Under the pieces are notes generated by a model. It was given only the letters and a program-made list of their open reading frames with translations. It searched no databases and had not been told where the DNA came from. The translations under genes were made by a program, and so were the position numbers. From CALCNS01 sp964425745 (GTDB lineage Bacteria > Bacillota > JAAYKD01), in NCBI GenBank assembly GCA_964425745.1, contig CAYRNW010000006.1, positions 1-64,000 of the forward strand: a stretch of 64,000 nucleotides of DNA. Direction: 5' to 3'. This document shows positions 35,345 through 43,161 of the stretch, one piece after another (the first letter of the stretch is position 1; each line of letters starts with the position of its first letter).

Positions 35345-35920
35345 TTAATCAAATAGAATTAGCATAGCGTTTAAAGCTTCTGGTAATTTTTTATCTTGGT
35401 CAAGTAAAACCTGAATACCCGTTCCAAACATCGACCCCAAAATCAAACGAGACAAATCCTTAGTAGCATAGCCTTTTAATTCCTTTAATTGAAGGTCATT
35501 AAAAATATACGTTTCAATCATGTTCGATAAATCTTTAAACAATTCACTCAGTAGACTACTGAATACTGGAGACCAAATGGCTAAACCAGTAAAATCATAG
35601 AGCAATCTGAAAAGCTCTGGATTATTCTGCAGCATGTTTTCGAAGTAATTAATCAAGCCAATTACTCTTTTTCTAGGCGAGATTTCCTGCTTTAATGACG
35701 CTTCAATCTCTTTTAAATATCTTGATGTCATCATCCCTACAACCTCTTTAAACAAACCCTCCTTATTTTTAAAATAATAATTCAATTGACTTAAAACTAC
35801 TCCTGCCTCATCGGCAATATCTCTCATTGAAACATTTGCATAACCTCTAGTTGATATACAGGCATAAGCTGCTAGTAATATTTTCTCTGATTGAGTTCTT
35901 ACATTTGTTCCAATAATCAC
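35345..35920 (-). CDS. TetR family transcriptional regulator
   Basis: A 191-residue TetR repressor. The HTH is clear: SEKILLAAYACISTRGY, SMRDIADEAGVVLSQLNYYF, KNKEGLF. The C-terminal ligand domain resembles TetR_C groups that bind acyl-CoA-like ligands, but this is not certain. The start is GTG at 35920, with GAGGTG eight bases upstream. First gene of the leftward TetR-phasin-DegV cluster; a strong promoter with an embedded palindrome lies directly upstream, suggesting autoregulation. Confidence 0.95.
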   Translation of the reverse strand: MIIGTNVRTQSEKILLAAYACISTRGYANVSMRDIADEAGVVLSQLNYYFKNKEGLFKEVVGMMTSRYLKEIEASLKQEISPRKRVIGLINYFENMLQNNPELFRLLYDFTGLAIWSPVFSSLLSELFKDLSNMIETYIFNDLQLKELKGYATKDLSRLILGSMFGTGIQVLLDQDKKLPEALNAMLILFD

Positions 35921-35939
35921 TATAACTTCACCTCACAAT

Positions 35940-35988
35940 TCGGTCATTCGTCCGATTTAATTTTATTGTATTTTGATGATTTTGTCAA
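35940..35988 (-). promoter_or_regulatory. TetR-cluster promoter with palindromic operator
   Basis: On the minus strand: TTGACA (35983-35988), a 17-bp spacer, TAAAAT (35960-35965), then TCGG-N8-CCGA (35940-35955) covering the likely transcription start. The sigma-A promoter is near-consensus. The palindrome is a natural candidate for the TetR operator. Confidence 0.8.
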
Positions 35989-36200
35989 TAACAAAAATTA
36001 TGATTTCTAGTTCAGATTGCTGTAATCGTATCACCTATTATAATTGTCAGCGAAAGCGAATATTGGCGCCGTTGTAGTTGCAAATATCAGTTCAGTTGTG
36101 AACTTGATACTGGTATTTTTTAGTGTAGCATAATCTCGCGTTTCAGACTCTACTTTTAAGGAGCACTCCAAGATTGCTGTTCTAGTTGAGCCAATAAAAA

Positions 36201-36224
36201 CCCCTCGAGCAAGAACTCGAGGGG
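36201..36224 (-). terminator. Rho-independent terminator after hsp20
   Basis: CCCCTCGAG and CTCGAGGGG form a perfect 9-bp stem with a six-base loop and T/A runs on both sides. It terminates hsp20 leftward and could also act rightward. The 180 bp between it and the TetR promoter holds no convincing gene. Confidence 0.92.
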
Positions 36225-36252
36225 TTTTTATTACCTTATCTAACAATCTACC

Positions 36253-36705
36253 TTATTCAATTTCAATTTTGCGGTTGGAAACAGTTTGGGTTTCTTTGGG
36301 AACCGAGATGAAGAGTACACCTTCTTCCAATTTGGCTTTAATGTCGCTGGTCTTGACATTGGCTAAACGGATACTGCGGCTCATAGAACCATAGCGGCGT
36401 TCGCGGTGGATAAAGTTCTTTTCGTCTTTATTCACTTCTTCGTTCCGGCGGACAACAATGCAGAGGCTGTCGTTTTCCATACCTACTTCAATTTCTTCTT
36501 TTTTCACACCCGGTAACTCTGCCTCAATGCGGTACTCGGAATCGGTCTCTTCAATGTCAATTTTGAAGGTATCACTTACCAAGCTTCGGCCTGACAGCAG
36601 ATTATCGCTGAAAAAGTCGTCAAGCATGTTGTAAAAATCATCAAAACTTGAACTTGAGCGTGCGAGACCGGTGTTCCTTCTGTTAAAGGGAATCAGTCCT
36701 GACAT
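36253..36705 (-). CDS. hsp20: Hsp20/alpha-crystallin small heat-shock protein
   Basis: A 150-residue small heat-shock protein. N-terminal arm with LIPFNRRNTGLARS, then an alpha-crystallin domain (KIDIEETDSEYRIEAELPGV to the ANVKTSDIKAKLEEGVLFI end) and a short C-terminal tail with the RKIEIE extension. It holds unfolded proteins for later refolding. ATG at 36705 is chosen for AAGGAG nine bases upstream. It is under a CIRCE operator and so should be repressed by HrcA. The prophage recombinase gene ends only about 65 bp upstream of its -35 box. Confidence 0.95.
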   Translation of the reverse strand: MSGLIPFNRRNTGLARSSSSFDDFYNMLDDFFSDNLLSGRSLVSDTFKIDIEETDSEYRIEAELPGVKKEEIEVGMENDSLCIVVRRNEEVNKDEKNFIHRERRYGSMSRSIRLANVKTSDIKAKLEEGVLFISVPKETQTVSNRKIEIE

Positions 36706-36734
36706 GATCAACAACTCCTTTTTGTGTTTTTTTG

Positions 36735-36761
36735 TTAGCACTCTCTCTTGACGAGTGCTAA
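36735..36761 (-). promoter_or_regulatory. CIRCE operator (HrcA site)
   Basis: A perfect CIRCE element: TTAGCACTC, nine bases, GAGTGCTAA, between the hsp20 promoter and its ribosome binding site. HrcA binding here represses transcription until heat stress. Confidence 0.97.
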
Positions 36762-36765
36762 CTAT

Positions 36766-36794
36766 TTTATACCACTGGATGGCTTTCTTGTCAA
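36766..36794 (-). promoter_or_regulatory. Sigma-A promoter of hsp20
   Basis: On the minus strand, TTGACA (36789-36794) and TATAAA (36766-36771) are separated by 17 bp, directly upstream of CIRCE. Both boxes are near consensus. Confidence 0.9.
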
Positions 36795-36817
36795 GAGAGT
36801 TCACAAAAACTTCAAAA

Positions 36818-36833
36818 TTTGCCATTCGGCAAA
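36818..36833 (-). other. Short palindrome at the prophage edge
   Basis: TTTGCC and GGCAAA with an ATTC spacer lie between the recombinase stop codon and the hsp20 promoter. On the minus strand TTTTGAAGTTTTT follows, so it may be a weak terminator of the recombinase genes. It also lies where the attachment-site core should be, which cannot be proved here. Confidence 0.4.
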
Positions 36834-36858
36834 ATCTCAACCAATTGGGCCTTCCATT

Positions 36859-38406
36859 TTATTCTATAATCACACCGGACTTGAATTCCACAGTATATTT
36901 GTCCTCATAAACAATAACCTTCTCAATTAAATGCCGGACGATCCCATCGTCATAGTTAATCAAGAAAGAAGTTTGTTGCTGCATAAAATTACTCATATCG
37001 GAAATGCGTTTCTTCAAATCTTCTTGCCTCATATTATTTAGCTCTGCCTTTTGCTTTTCTTCCTTCAGCCTTGCAATCTCATCAGCAACATCATCATAAT
37101 CTGCTTTGGAGTTCACCCGTTTCACGAGCTTAGCCTGAAGAATCTCTAATTGATTAGCAACTTCTGTTAGATCGGGGCTTTGCTCTTCTTGTAAGGCTTT
37201 CTGTATATTTTCCTGCAAGATCTTAAGATAGTCATTCTTCTCGCACAACACCTTGTTAATCGCTTTCACTAGAGTCTCCTCAAGATTTGGTTCACTCACT
37301 GTTCTTGCATCGCAGAATACCCCGGTATTTTCAAGCCGACTTACACATCGCCAGACAACTGACTTTTTGCCATGGTTGTTCCAATGAACGCGTCTAAAGA
37401 CCTCGCCACAATTTCCACAAATGATCTTGTTCGCTAAGGTGTGATTGCTGCTGAATTTACGATTCTGGCCATTAGGACTGGTGTGAATGATCCGACGCCT
37501 AATCAATTCCTCTTGTACTCGCATGAAGATTTCACGCGGGATAATGGCTTCATGGCTATTTTCTACATAATACTGAGGAACGATACCGTGGTTTTTCACT
37601 CTAGTTTTATTTAAAAAATCTGTGGTATAAGTCTTTTGCAAAAGGGCATCACCGATATACTTCTCATTTCTTAAGATCTGATTAATGTTACCTGTATGCC
37701 ACTTGGTACGACCCGAACCGTTCTTGATGCCATCCGCCATCAGACCTCGAGCGATTTTAAGAAGACTATTACCTTCGAGGTATTCTCTATAGATGCGCTT
37801 TACGGTTTCTGCTTCTTCTGGAACAATCACTAAGCGCTTGTTCTCATCTTTGGTGTAACCGAGAAACCACTTGCAGTTCACCTGAATCTCACCTTGCTGG
37901 TAGCGATATTGCAAACCCATTTTCACATTCTGACTTAAGGATTGACTTTCTTGCTGGGCCAGGGAAGCCATAATGGTAAGCATGACTTCACCTTTAGAAT
38001 CCATGGAGTTTATGTTCTCTTTCTCAAAGAAAACCGGAATACTTTTTTCTTTCAACTGGCGGATAAACTTTAGACAATCCAATGTGTTTCGGGCAAATCG
38101 GCTGATTGACTTGGTAATGACCATGTCAATATTCCCAGCCATACACTCGTCAATCATGCGGTTAAACTCTTCACGCTTTTTGGTGTTGGTACCGGAAATA
38201 CCGTCATCAGCGAAGATACCGGCCAATTCCCAATCTGGGTGTCCTGTAATATAAGCTGTATAGTGATCTATTTGGGCTTCATAACTGGTTGCTTGTTCCT
38301 CGCTATCGGTAGAAACTCGGCAATAAGCTGCTACTCTTAGTCTTGGCTTTTCTTCACCTTTGACCTTTCGGGTGTGTTTCCTTGCGGGGATAAGGGTTAC
38401 ATTCAT
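36859..38406 (-). CDS. Large serine recombinase
   Basis: A 515-residue serine integrase. Resolvase domain with catalytic serine in AAYCRVSTD (residue ~32) and KSISRFARNT; recombinase domain around KWFLGYTKD to NEKYIGDALLQKTY; a zinc ribbon (CGNCGEVF, then C and C near GVFCDAR); and a C-terminal coiled coil. It cuts and joins attachment sites without host factors other than a direction factor. ATG at 38406 is preferred over GTG at 38415 because GGAAG lies eight bases upstream. Third of three coupled recombinase genes at the prophage left end. Confidence 0.95.
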   Translation of the reverse strand: MNVTLIPARKHTRKVKGEEKPRLRVAAYCRVSTDSEEQATSYEAQIDHYTAYITGHPDWELAGIFADDGISGTNTKKREEFNRMIDECMAGNIDMVITKSISRFARNTLDCLKFIRQLKEKSIPVFFEKENINSMDSKGEVMLTIMASLAQQESQSLSQNVKMGLQYRYQQGEIQVNCKWFLGYTKDENKRLVIVPEEAETVKRIYREYLEGNSLLKIARGLMADGIKNGSGRTKWHTGNINQILRNEKYIGDALLQKTYTTDFLNKTRVKNHGIVPQYYVENSHEAIIPREIFMRVQEELIRRRIIHTSPNGQNRKFSSNHTLANKIICGNCGEVFRRVHWNNHGKKSVVWRCVSRLENTGVFCDARTVSEPNLEETLVKAINKVLCEKNDYLKILQENIQKALQEEQSPDLTEVANQLEILQAKLVKRVNSKADYDDVADEIARLKEEKQKAELNNMRQEDLKKRISDMSNFMQQQTSFLINYDDGIVRHLIEKVIVYEDKYTVEFKSGVIIE

Positions 38407-38411
38407 TCCCG

Positions 38412-38822
38412 TCACTTCCTTTCGATTAAACTATAAGCATACTCTGCTTGTTGAAATGGGTCGTCAAAATGCTTTAGACCTTCGTTCATTCGGAAGGAGG
38501 TAGGGAAGACGACTTCTTTTTTATTTTTGAGGGACTTAGTTCTACCAAGTTTCAAAGCGCGCCGTTCTCGTTCTTCCTGAACTTTCATGAACAATTCCTC
38601 ATCAATAATCGGTGGGTAGAAATCATCACCCAGATATCGTTTGTTCTGAAGAAACAAGCCAACTGCAGAATGAGTTGCATTCATTTCCGCTTTTTTCGCA
38701 GCTGAAGATAAGGAGTCTCCAGATAAGTAGCAAATAAAAAGCATCCGAACCTGTGCGGCAGTGCTCTCTTCAATTACCGCTCTCGCATTCTCAATCTTAT
38801 ACCCATAAGGAATGTAACTCAT
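38412..38822 (-). CDS. Small recombinase-domain protein without catalytic domain
   Basis: A 136-residue protein resembling only the 'recombinase' DNA-binding part of a large serine recombinase: YIPYGYKIENARAVIEE, LLFICYLSGDS-like region, FLQNKRYLGDDFYPPIID. No resolvase domain or catalytic serine is present. It starts on the stop of the upstream recombinase (TAATG at 38822) and ends five bases before the next one, so it is part of one operon. Such small partners occur in clostridial multi-recombinase sets and may act as a direction or specificity factor (inference). Confidence 0.8.
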   Translation of the reverse strand: MSYIPYGYKIENARAVIEESTAAQVRMLFICYLSGDSLSSAAKKAEMNATHSAVGLFLQNKRYLGDDFYPPIIDEELFMKVQEERERRALKLGRTKSLKNKKEVVFPTSFRMNEGLKHFDDPFQQAEYAYSLIERK

Positions 38823-40393
38823 TACTCCACCAACCTTTCTCTCAGAGTCAGACCGCACTTTAACTCAAATCCGATTTCGAACCTAGAGTAAACATGAATC
38901 TTAGCTACGAATTGTTCGAAAAGGTCAGCATCAAAACGCTCTAACATGGATGCTTTAACCGTATATTTGATTAAGGCCAGCAAAGCATTGATGCTTTTGT
39001 GCTCGCTGTTCAGATAGTAAGCGGTTGATTCTTTCTGACGTTCTAATCGGCTGGCTTCCTGTAACAGCTCATTATTGCCTTTATTGAAGGCTGCAGTTTC
39101 TAGATAACCCTTACTTGTAAGAGCAAGCAATGTTTCACGCTGCTTCTTATTTTCATCCAGCTTTTTCTCAAGATCTCGTAAGCTAGCCTTCTCATCTTTG
39201 GAGTTCATACCTCGAAGGCTCAATAGAAGCGGTTTCAGAACAGATGTATAGCCGAAGATGAGCTTATTCATCATGACAATGAAGGTATATTCAATGTGTG
39301 TTTCCGGGATGAATTTTATAGAACATAGATTGGCATTTGTGATGTGCGTAGAACAGCACCAAGCAATCATACCTTCGCCCTTGGTATGAATTCGTCGCTT
39401 GAATTTTGCTCCGCATTCAGCACAGAGGATTTTTCCGGAAAAGGCATATCGATTCGAATATTTGGCCGACTTCATCTCGGAATTTTTCTCTAAACGGTGC
39501 TGGTTTATCAATGATTGTACAGCATCGAAGTCTTCCTGACTGATAATTGCCGGATGATGATCCTCAATCAAAAAGAAATCTCGTTCACCATAGTTGATAT
39601 GCCGTTTAAAGCGGTCATCGGTATAGGTCTTTTGTAATAACGCTTTTCCCGTATATCGTTCGTTCTTCAGAATTCCTAGAACGGCGGATGCCATCCATTC
39701 TCCACCTTTTTTACTGGGTATTTCTAGCCGATTAAGCTCTTTCACGATCTTACCCGCTCCCAGTCCAGACAAGCTTTTTGAGAAGATGAAACGCACAATT
39801 TCTGCTTGGATTTCGTTGATCATCAGCTGGCCATCAACCGAATCGTAGCCCAGAGGTGGACTCGATATTTTATAGGTTCCATTCCGGAATCTGCTCTTAA
39901 CCGACCATTTGCTATTTTCAGCGATCGAGACCGACTCGCTTTCGGCCAAACCGGAAAGAATAGATAGCATCAATTCACTATCCAGGGAACCTGTATGAAT
40001 GTTTTCTTTCTCGAAGAGAATATAAACCCCAAGCCCAATGAGCTTTCTCACCAATTCCAAGCAATCCGTGGTATTTCTGGAGAAACGGCTGATAGACTTT
40101 GTAAGAATCAGATCGATTTGTTTGTTCTCACAATCAGTGATCATTCGTAAAAAATCCGGTCGCTTTTCTTTTTTTGTTCCTGTGATCCCTCGATCATAAT
40201 AGATACCAGCGAAAGTCCAATTAGGATTCTGTTGTATGGTTGACTCATAGTGCTTCATCTGAGCATCTAGGCTTTCAAGTTGATCATCTTCATCGGTCGA
40301 AACCCGACAATATGCAGCGACTCTTAGTTTTGTAGGTTCGGTGAGGTTCTCAGCACTCGGTTCGAGCTTAGTTACTTTTCTCAATCTTTTCAC
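38822..40393 (-). CDS. Large serine recombinase
   Basis: A 523-residue serine integrase. Catalytic serine S32 in AAYCRVSTDED, KSISRFSRNTTDC in the resolvase domain, the recombinase domain around GYDSVDGQLMINE to KNERYTGKALLQKTY, zinc ribbon CAECGAKFKRR, then a long coiled coil. First of the three recombinase genes; GGGGGTG lies five bases upstream of the ATG. It is clearly related to, but distinct from, the 515-residue recombinase, so the element probably needs both, as cassette recombinase pairs do. Confidence 0.95.
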   Translation of the reverse strand: MKRLRKVTKLEPSAENLTEPTKLRVAAYCRVSTDEDDQLESLDAQMKHYESTIQQNPNWTFAGIYYDRGITGTKKEKRPDFLRMITDCENKQIDLILTKSISRFSRNTTDCLELVRKLIGLGVYILFEKENIHTGSLDSELMLSILSGLAESESVSIAENSKWSVKSRFRNGTYKISSPPLGYDSVDGQLMINEIQAEIVRFIFSKSLSGLGAGKIVKELNRLEIPSKKGGEWMASAVLGILKNERYTGKALLQKTYTDDRFKRHINYGERDFFLIEDHHPAIISQEDFDAVQSLINQHRLEKNSEMKSAKYSNRYAFSGKILCAECGAKFKRRIHTKGEGMIAWCCSTHITNANLCSIKFIPETHIEYTFIVMMNKLIFGYTSVLKPLLLSLRGMNSKDEKASLRDLEKKLDENKKQRETLLALTSKGYLETAAFNKGNNELLQEASRLERQKESTAYYLNSEHKSINALLALIKYTVKASMLERFDADLFEQFVAKIHVYSRFEIGFELKCGLTLRERLVE

Positions 40394-40435
40394 CCCCTTG
40401 TTAGTGTGTCATATTACCTCTAATGCAAAGTTATA

Positions 40436-40657
40436 TCAACTTATATTTGGCATAATTTTGGCCAGAAGGGGAGAGAAAGATTCTCGATTTAGCAGGGTAA
40501 TTTTCCAGTATTCATCTTTAGTGATGAGGTCGTTTTTCAGTAATGAATCAAGGAGCTGTTGTGCCCGATGGTAATCTACCTCGTTCTGTAATTGTTCATG
40601 CGTGATTAGACCAGATTCTTGATGATCGATCGTGTTGATGGGTTGTTTATTCTCCAT
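40436..40657 (-). CDS. SHOCT-like small phage protein
   Basis: A 73-residue protein. Its middle and end (EVDYHRAQQLLDSLLKNDLI, TKDEYWKIT) resemble a SHOCT-type short helical domain. The ATG at 40657 follows GGAGGG by seven bases; an earlier ATG overlaps that site. It lies between the lysis genes and the recombinases, with the conserved phage motif 32 bp upstream and a terminator before it, so it is its own transcription unit. Possible recombination direction factor or regulator; not proved. Confidence 0.7.
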   Translation of the reverse strand: MENKQPINTIDHQESGLITHEQLQNEVDYHRAQQLLDSLLKNDLITKDEYWKITLLNRESFSPLLAKIMPNIS

Positions 40658-40688
40658 AGCATTTCCCTCCATCGAAATAGTCTCTCTT

Positions 40689-40727
40689 ACTAATCAATGG
40701 AGGTGAAACATCGTTTTGAACGAAAAA
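40689..40727 (-). promoter_or_regulatory. Phage intergenic motif, copy 2
   Basis: On the minus strand: TTTTCGTTCAA, 11 variable bases, ACCTCCATTGATTAGTAAG. It immediately follows the terminator of the lysis operon and precedes the SHOCT-like gene by about 32 bp, a position typical of a promoter. Confidence 0.6.
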
Positions 40728-40732
40728 AAGAG

Positions 40733-40764
40733 ACCCATCAAGCAAAAATAATTGCCGGATGGGT
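40733..40764 (-). terminator. Terminator of phage late operon
   Basis: ACCCATC and GATGGGT form a 7-bp stem, followed on the minus strand by CTCTTTTTTT. It lies 12 bp after the amidase stop and probably ends the late transcript. Confidence 0.8.
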
Positions 40765-40775
40765 TTCAACATATA

Positions 40776-41468
40776 CTATTCACTTTTTATATAGGCCTCA
40801 GTATAACCGGCTGCTTTTAGCCTAGATAGCATTGTCTCTGCATTCGCTTTATCGCTGAACGCACCCACCTGAACTCGGTATACTTTCTTCGTGTCGGTAG
40901 CATTTACTGCAGAAAGCCTTTTCGAAACATCAGACCGGAATGCATCCATACTCGTACCTTGGATGGCAAACCAATGCTTAGGATCTGCATGATTGCTGGC
41001 TATTCTTTTCATAAAGCCTTCATAGTGACCAAGGATATCCTTTTCAGTTAAGCCATACATCTTGCAAAGATACACACAAAGTTCTAATGCTTCAGTATAG
41101 ATTTTATTGAAATAGTCAGAATCCATCATTCCGTCTTCGCAAATCTCAACCCCGATGTGAGAGTCATTGGCTTTACCACCGGCATGCCAGCCTTTTTGAT
41201 TCCAAGGAAGTGTCTGATAGGTTGCTACACTTCCATTTTTCAGCTTGCCAATGAAAGCATGCGCACAAACTTCTATTCCTCCTGGTTTGGCTTGATTCCA
41301 GTGATTACCATAAAGATTCTGTCCTAGCAAGCCGTCATCCGGAGCGATGTAGCGATTCAAACATGGATTATTTGCTCCGGTCGAATGGATCATAATGCCC
41401 TTCACGGTAATCTTCTGACCAGCCTTATAACAATCATTCTCTGTCAAAAAGTACTGCTTGAGGTTCAT
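40776..41468 (-). CDS. Phage endolysin: N-acetylmuramoyl-L-alanine amidase with SPOR domain
   Basis: A 230-residue endolysin. The Amidase_2 domain shows zinc ligands in GIMIHSTGANN, the later GWHAGG and NHADPKHW. The C-terminal ~38 residues form a SPOR-like repeat (YRVQVGAFSDKANAETML) that binds glycan strands. It cleaves peptide side chains from peptidoglycan at the end of infection. No signal peptide, so it needs the holin encoded next to it. Overlaps the holin stop by four bases. Confidence 0.95.
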   Translation of the reverse strand: MNLKQYFLTENDCYKAGQKITVKGIMIHSTGANNPCLNRYIAPDDGLLGQNLYGNHWNQAKPGGIEVCAHAFIGKLKNGSVATYQTLPWNQKGWHAGGKANDSHIGVEICEDGMMDSDYFNKIYTEALELCVYLCKMYGLTEKDILGHYEGFMKRIASNHADPKHWFAIQGTSMDAFRSDVSKRLSAVNATDTKKVYRVQVGAFSDKANAETMLSRLKAAGYTEAYIKSE

Positions 41469-41704
41469 ACTTTATCCACCTTTGTTATAGTGGATTCGTT
41501 TCCGGCAGAAGCACGAGCCGCGTCCACCATCCCTTCTCCAATGATATAAGCAATTAGGACTGACAAGGCAGATACTAATCCTATAATCTGCTCAATCGTT
41601 AAATTGTCCACCTCAAAAATGGTAAGGAGAGCTGTCAGAAAGCCTGTTACAGCTGCCCAGAATTTACGGGATGAAAGCTTTGTTACCCAATCAATTTTAT
41701 CCAT
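41465..41704 (-). CDS. Phage holin
   Basis: A 79-residue protein with two transmembrane helices (FWAAVTGFLTALLTIFEV; IIGLVSALSVLIAYIIGEGM) and a charged C-terminus, as in Firmicutes phage holins. It would form membrane holes that release the endolysin. Overlaps the amidase start; AAGGAG lies eight to nine bases before its ATG. Confidence 0.9.
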   Translation of the reverse strand: MDKIDWVTKLSSRKFWAAVTGFLTALLTIFEVDNLTIEQIIGLVSALSVLIAYIIGEGMVDAARASAGNESTITKVDKV

Positions 41705-41906
41705 CTTGAGACTCCTTTCGTACTTTAGCCTTTTTTATCGTAGCCAACAGCCAGAGCTCCCCAGTGGTAAAAGCAAACCAGCAACCGATTAAGGTTACTG
41801 GTTCGGAGGATGTCTTATAGAAAATCACCAATACAGAAGCTGAGAATAAGATATTGATGCACACCACTAAAGCTACAATCGCTTTTGAGAAAAGTCCCTT
41901 ACTCAC
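41697..41906 (-). CDS. Two-helix membrane protein of lysis module
   Basis: A 69-residue protein with two hydrophobic segments (IVALVVCINILFSASVLVI; LIGCWFAFTTGELWLLATI) and a basic tail. It may be a second holin or antiholin. GTG at 41906 is preferred because AAGGTG lies six bases upstream and the gene then overlaps its neighbour by only eight bases; the longer ATG frame has no good site. Confidence 0.7.
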   Translation of the reverse strand: MSKGLFSKAIVALVVCINILFSASVLVIFYKTSSEPVTLIGCWFAFTTGELWLLATIKKAKVRKESQDG

Positions 41907-42216
41907 TGAATTCACCTTCTCTGTTGGAACGATTCTTCTCCAGAGTGTCAATCCTTGTATGCGCTTGCTTTGCTATTTCTTCAATGCGGATGATCTTCTC
42001 TCGGTCCTCTTTAATATCTGCTTTCACCCCGGACATCTCTGCTTTAATCTCATTGATACCCGCACTGATGTGCTCGAGCTTCACTATCACGGTCGTTAGC
42101 TGAGATGCAGCATTACGGTCATCCGCACTTTGGTTTCTCCGCATATTGGCTAGTCCAGAGTAGACCGCAAATGCTAATCCCAAAGCAGATATGAGAAGTG
42201 TTACTTCAATGGTCAT
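41899..42216 (-). CDS. XhlA-like coiled-coil lysis protein
   Basis: A 105-residue protein: an N-terminal membrane helix (EVTLLISALGLAFAVYSG) and a long amphipathic coiled coil (KLEHISAGINEIKAEMSGV). This is the arrangement of XhlA/hemolysin-type proteins, which work with holins in several Firmicutes prophages. ATG at 42216 has GAGG six bases upstream. Confidence 0.7.
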   Translation of the reverse strand: MTIEVTLLISALGLAFAVYSGLANMRRNQSADDRNAASQLTTVIVKLEHISAGINEIKAEMSGVKADIKEDREKIIRIEEIAKQAHTRIDTLEKNRSNREGEFSE

Positions 42217-42232
42217 ATTCCGCCTCGCTTTC

Positions 42233-43147
42233 TTATTGCTTAGAAATCGTGACTGAACCATGACCTGTCCCGATTCCTTCTGTTAATATGATATTTGCAC
42301 CGGTTGCATACGAGCCTCCACCTGCCCCTGCGTATGCAGAGCAGCTTCCACCCGCCCCGTTCGCACCATATGAGTTGTATAAAGCACCACCTGAGTAACC
42401 TCCACCATGACCGGCTCCCCCCCAGTAAATACCGTCGCCACAGCTACCTCCACCAAAACCTCCCGCACCCGCATCTCCACTTGGAGAATTGCATCCAATC
42501 AAGCCAGATGGATAGCCACCAGCACCAACACCGTTATATTGACTATTCATACCGTTGCCACTAAACCCACCCGCTCCAGGACACCCTCTTACATCGGGAT
42601 AGTTGGAATATGGCTTAGCATTGATGTTAATAGAAGCATCGCTATTGGCAGTACGATAGTTTTGATTTTGTCTCGCTCCGCCACCTCCACCCGCGATCAC
42701 CAAAGGAGCCCCGTTGCTCACTCGGACTACAAACGTGCCACCTCCACCACCTCCAAAATAAGGTGCGGAGACACCTGCTTGTCCAACCACGAGGATGATG
42801 AATTCCCCCAGTGTTAGAAGGATATCTGCTTGTGCCTGAACGCCTCTGCCATAATATGAAGGAGGATAAGCAAGACTAGCACCTCCAGCTGCTCCTAGAA
42901 CTGTGATGCGGTAAACCCCAGTTTCCGGCACGGTCCATTTCTGGTACCCTTGATACGCTCCTTGACTCAAGAATGCTGTATTCTGTGCCCAAGCAACACC
43001 AGTATAGGCGGCTTGCATTTGAGCTAAGGTGGGGCCTGTTCTCCCTGACACACCACAATTCGTGAAGACATGACTTGTAAAAGGATACAGCCCTGAGCTG
43101 GGAGGAGTGAAACGTCTCGCTCCATTGAAGCTAGATAGCAAGCTCAT
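42233..43147 (-). CDS. Glycine-rich phage tail/receptor-binding protein
   Basis: A 304-residue protein. After a short N-terminus (SLLSSFNGARRFTPPSSG) there is a jelly-roll-like opening (YQKWTVPETGVYRITVLGA) and then extremely glycine-rich loops (FGGGGGGTF, IAGGGGGARQ, GAGGYPSG, GGGYSGGA). This matches the glycine-rich beta-sandwich/polyglycine domains seen in receptor kinases and in variable phage adhesins. ATG at 43147 has AAGGAG seven bases upstream. At the distal end of the tail-fibre genes it is a good candidate for host recognition. Confidence 0.75.
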   Translation of the reverse strand: MSLLSSFNGARRFTPPSSGLYPFTSHVFTNCGVSGRTGPTLAQMQAAYTGVAWAQNTAFLSQGAYQGYQKWTVPETGVYRITVLGAAGGASLAYPPSYYGRGVQAQADILLTLGEFIILVVGQAGVSAPYFGGGGGGTFVVRVSNGAPLVIAGGGGGARQNQNYRTANSDASININAKPYSNYPDVRGCPGAGGFSGNGMNSQYNGVGAGGYPSGLIGCNSPSGDAGAGGFGGGSCGDGIYWGGAGHGGGYSGGALYNSYGANGAGGSCSAYAGAGGGSYATGANIILTEGIGTGHGSVTISKQ

Positions 43148-43161
43148 GTGCTCACTCCTTT

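Noticed and set aside
36001..36200. tRNA gene as a prophage attachment site
   Set aside because: No cloverleaf or CCA-type end could be found here or near 11.5 kb.
36031..36246. Small leftward open frame of 71 codons between TetR and hsp20
   Set aside because: Its 5' part lies inside the hsp20 terminator hairpin and it has no ribosome site, so coding is unlikely.
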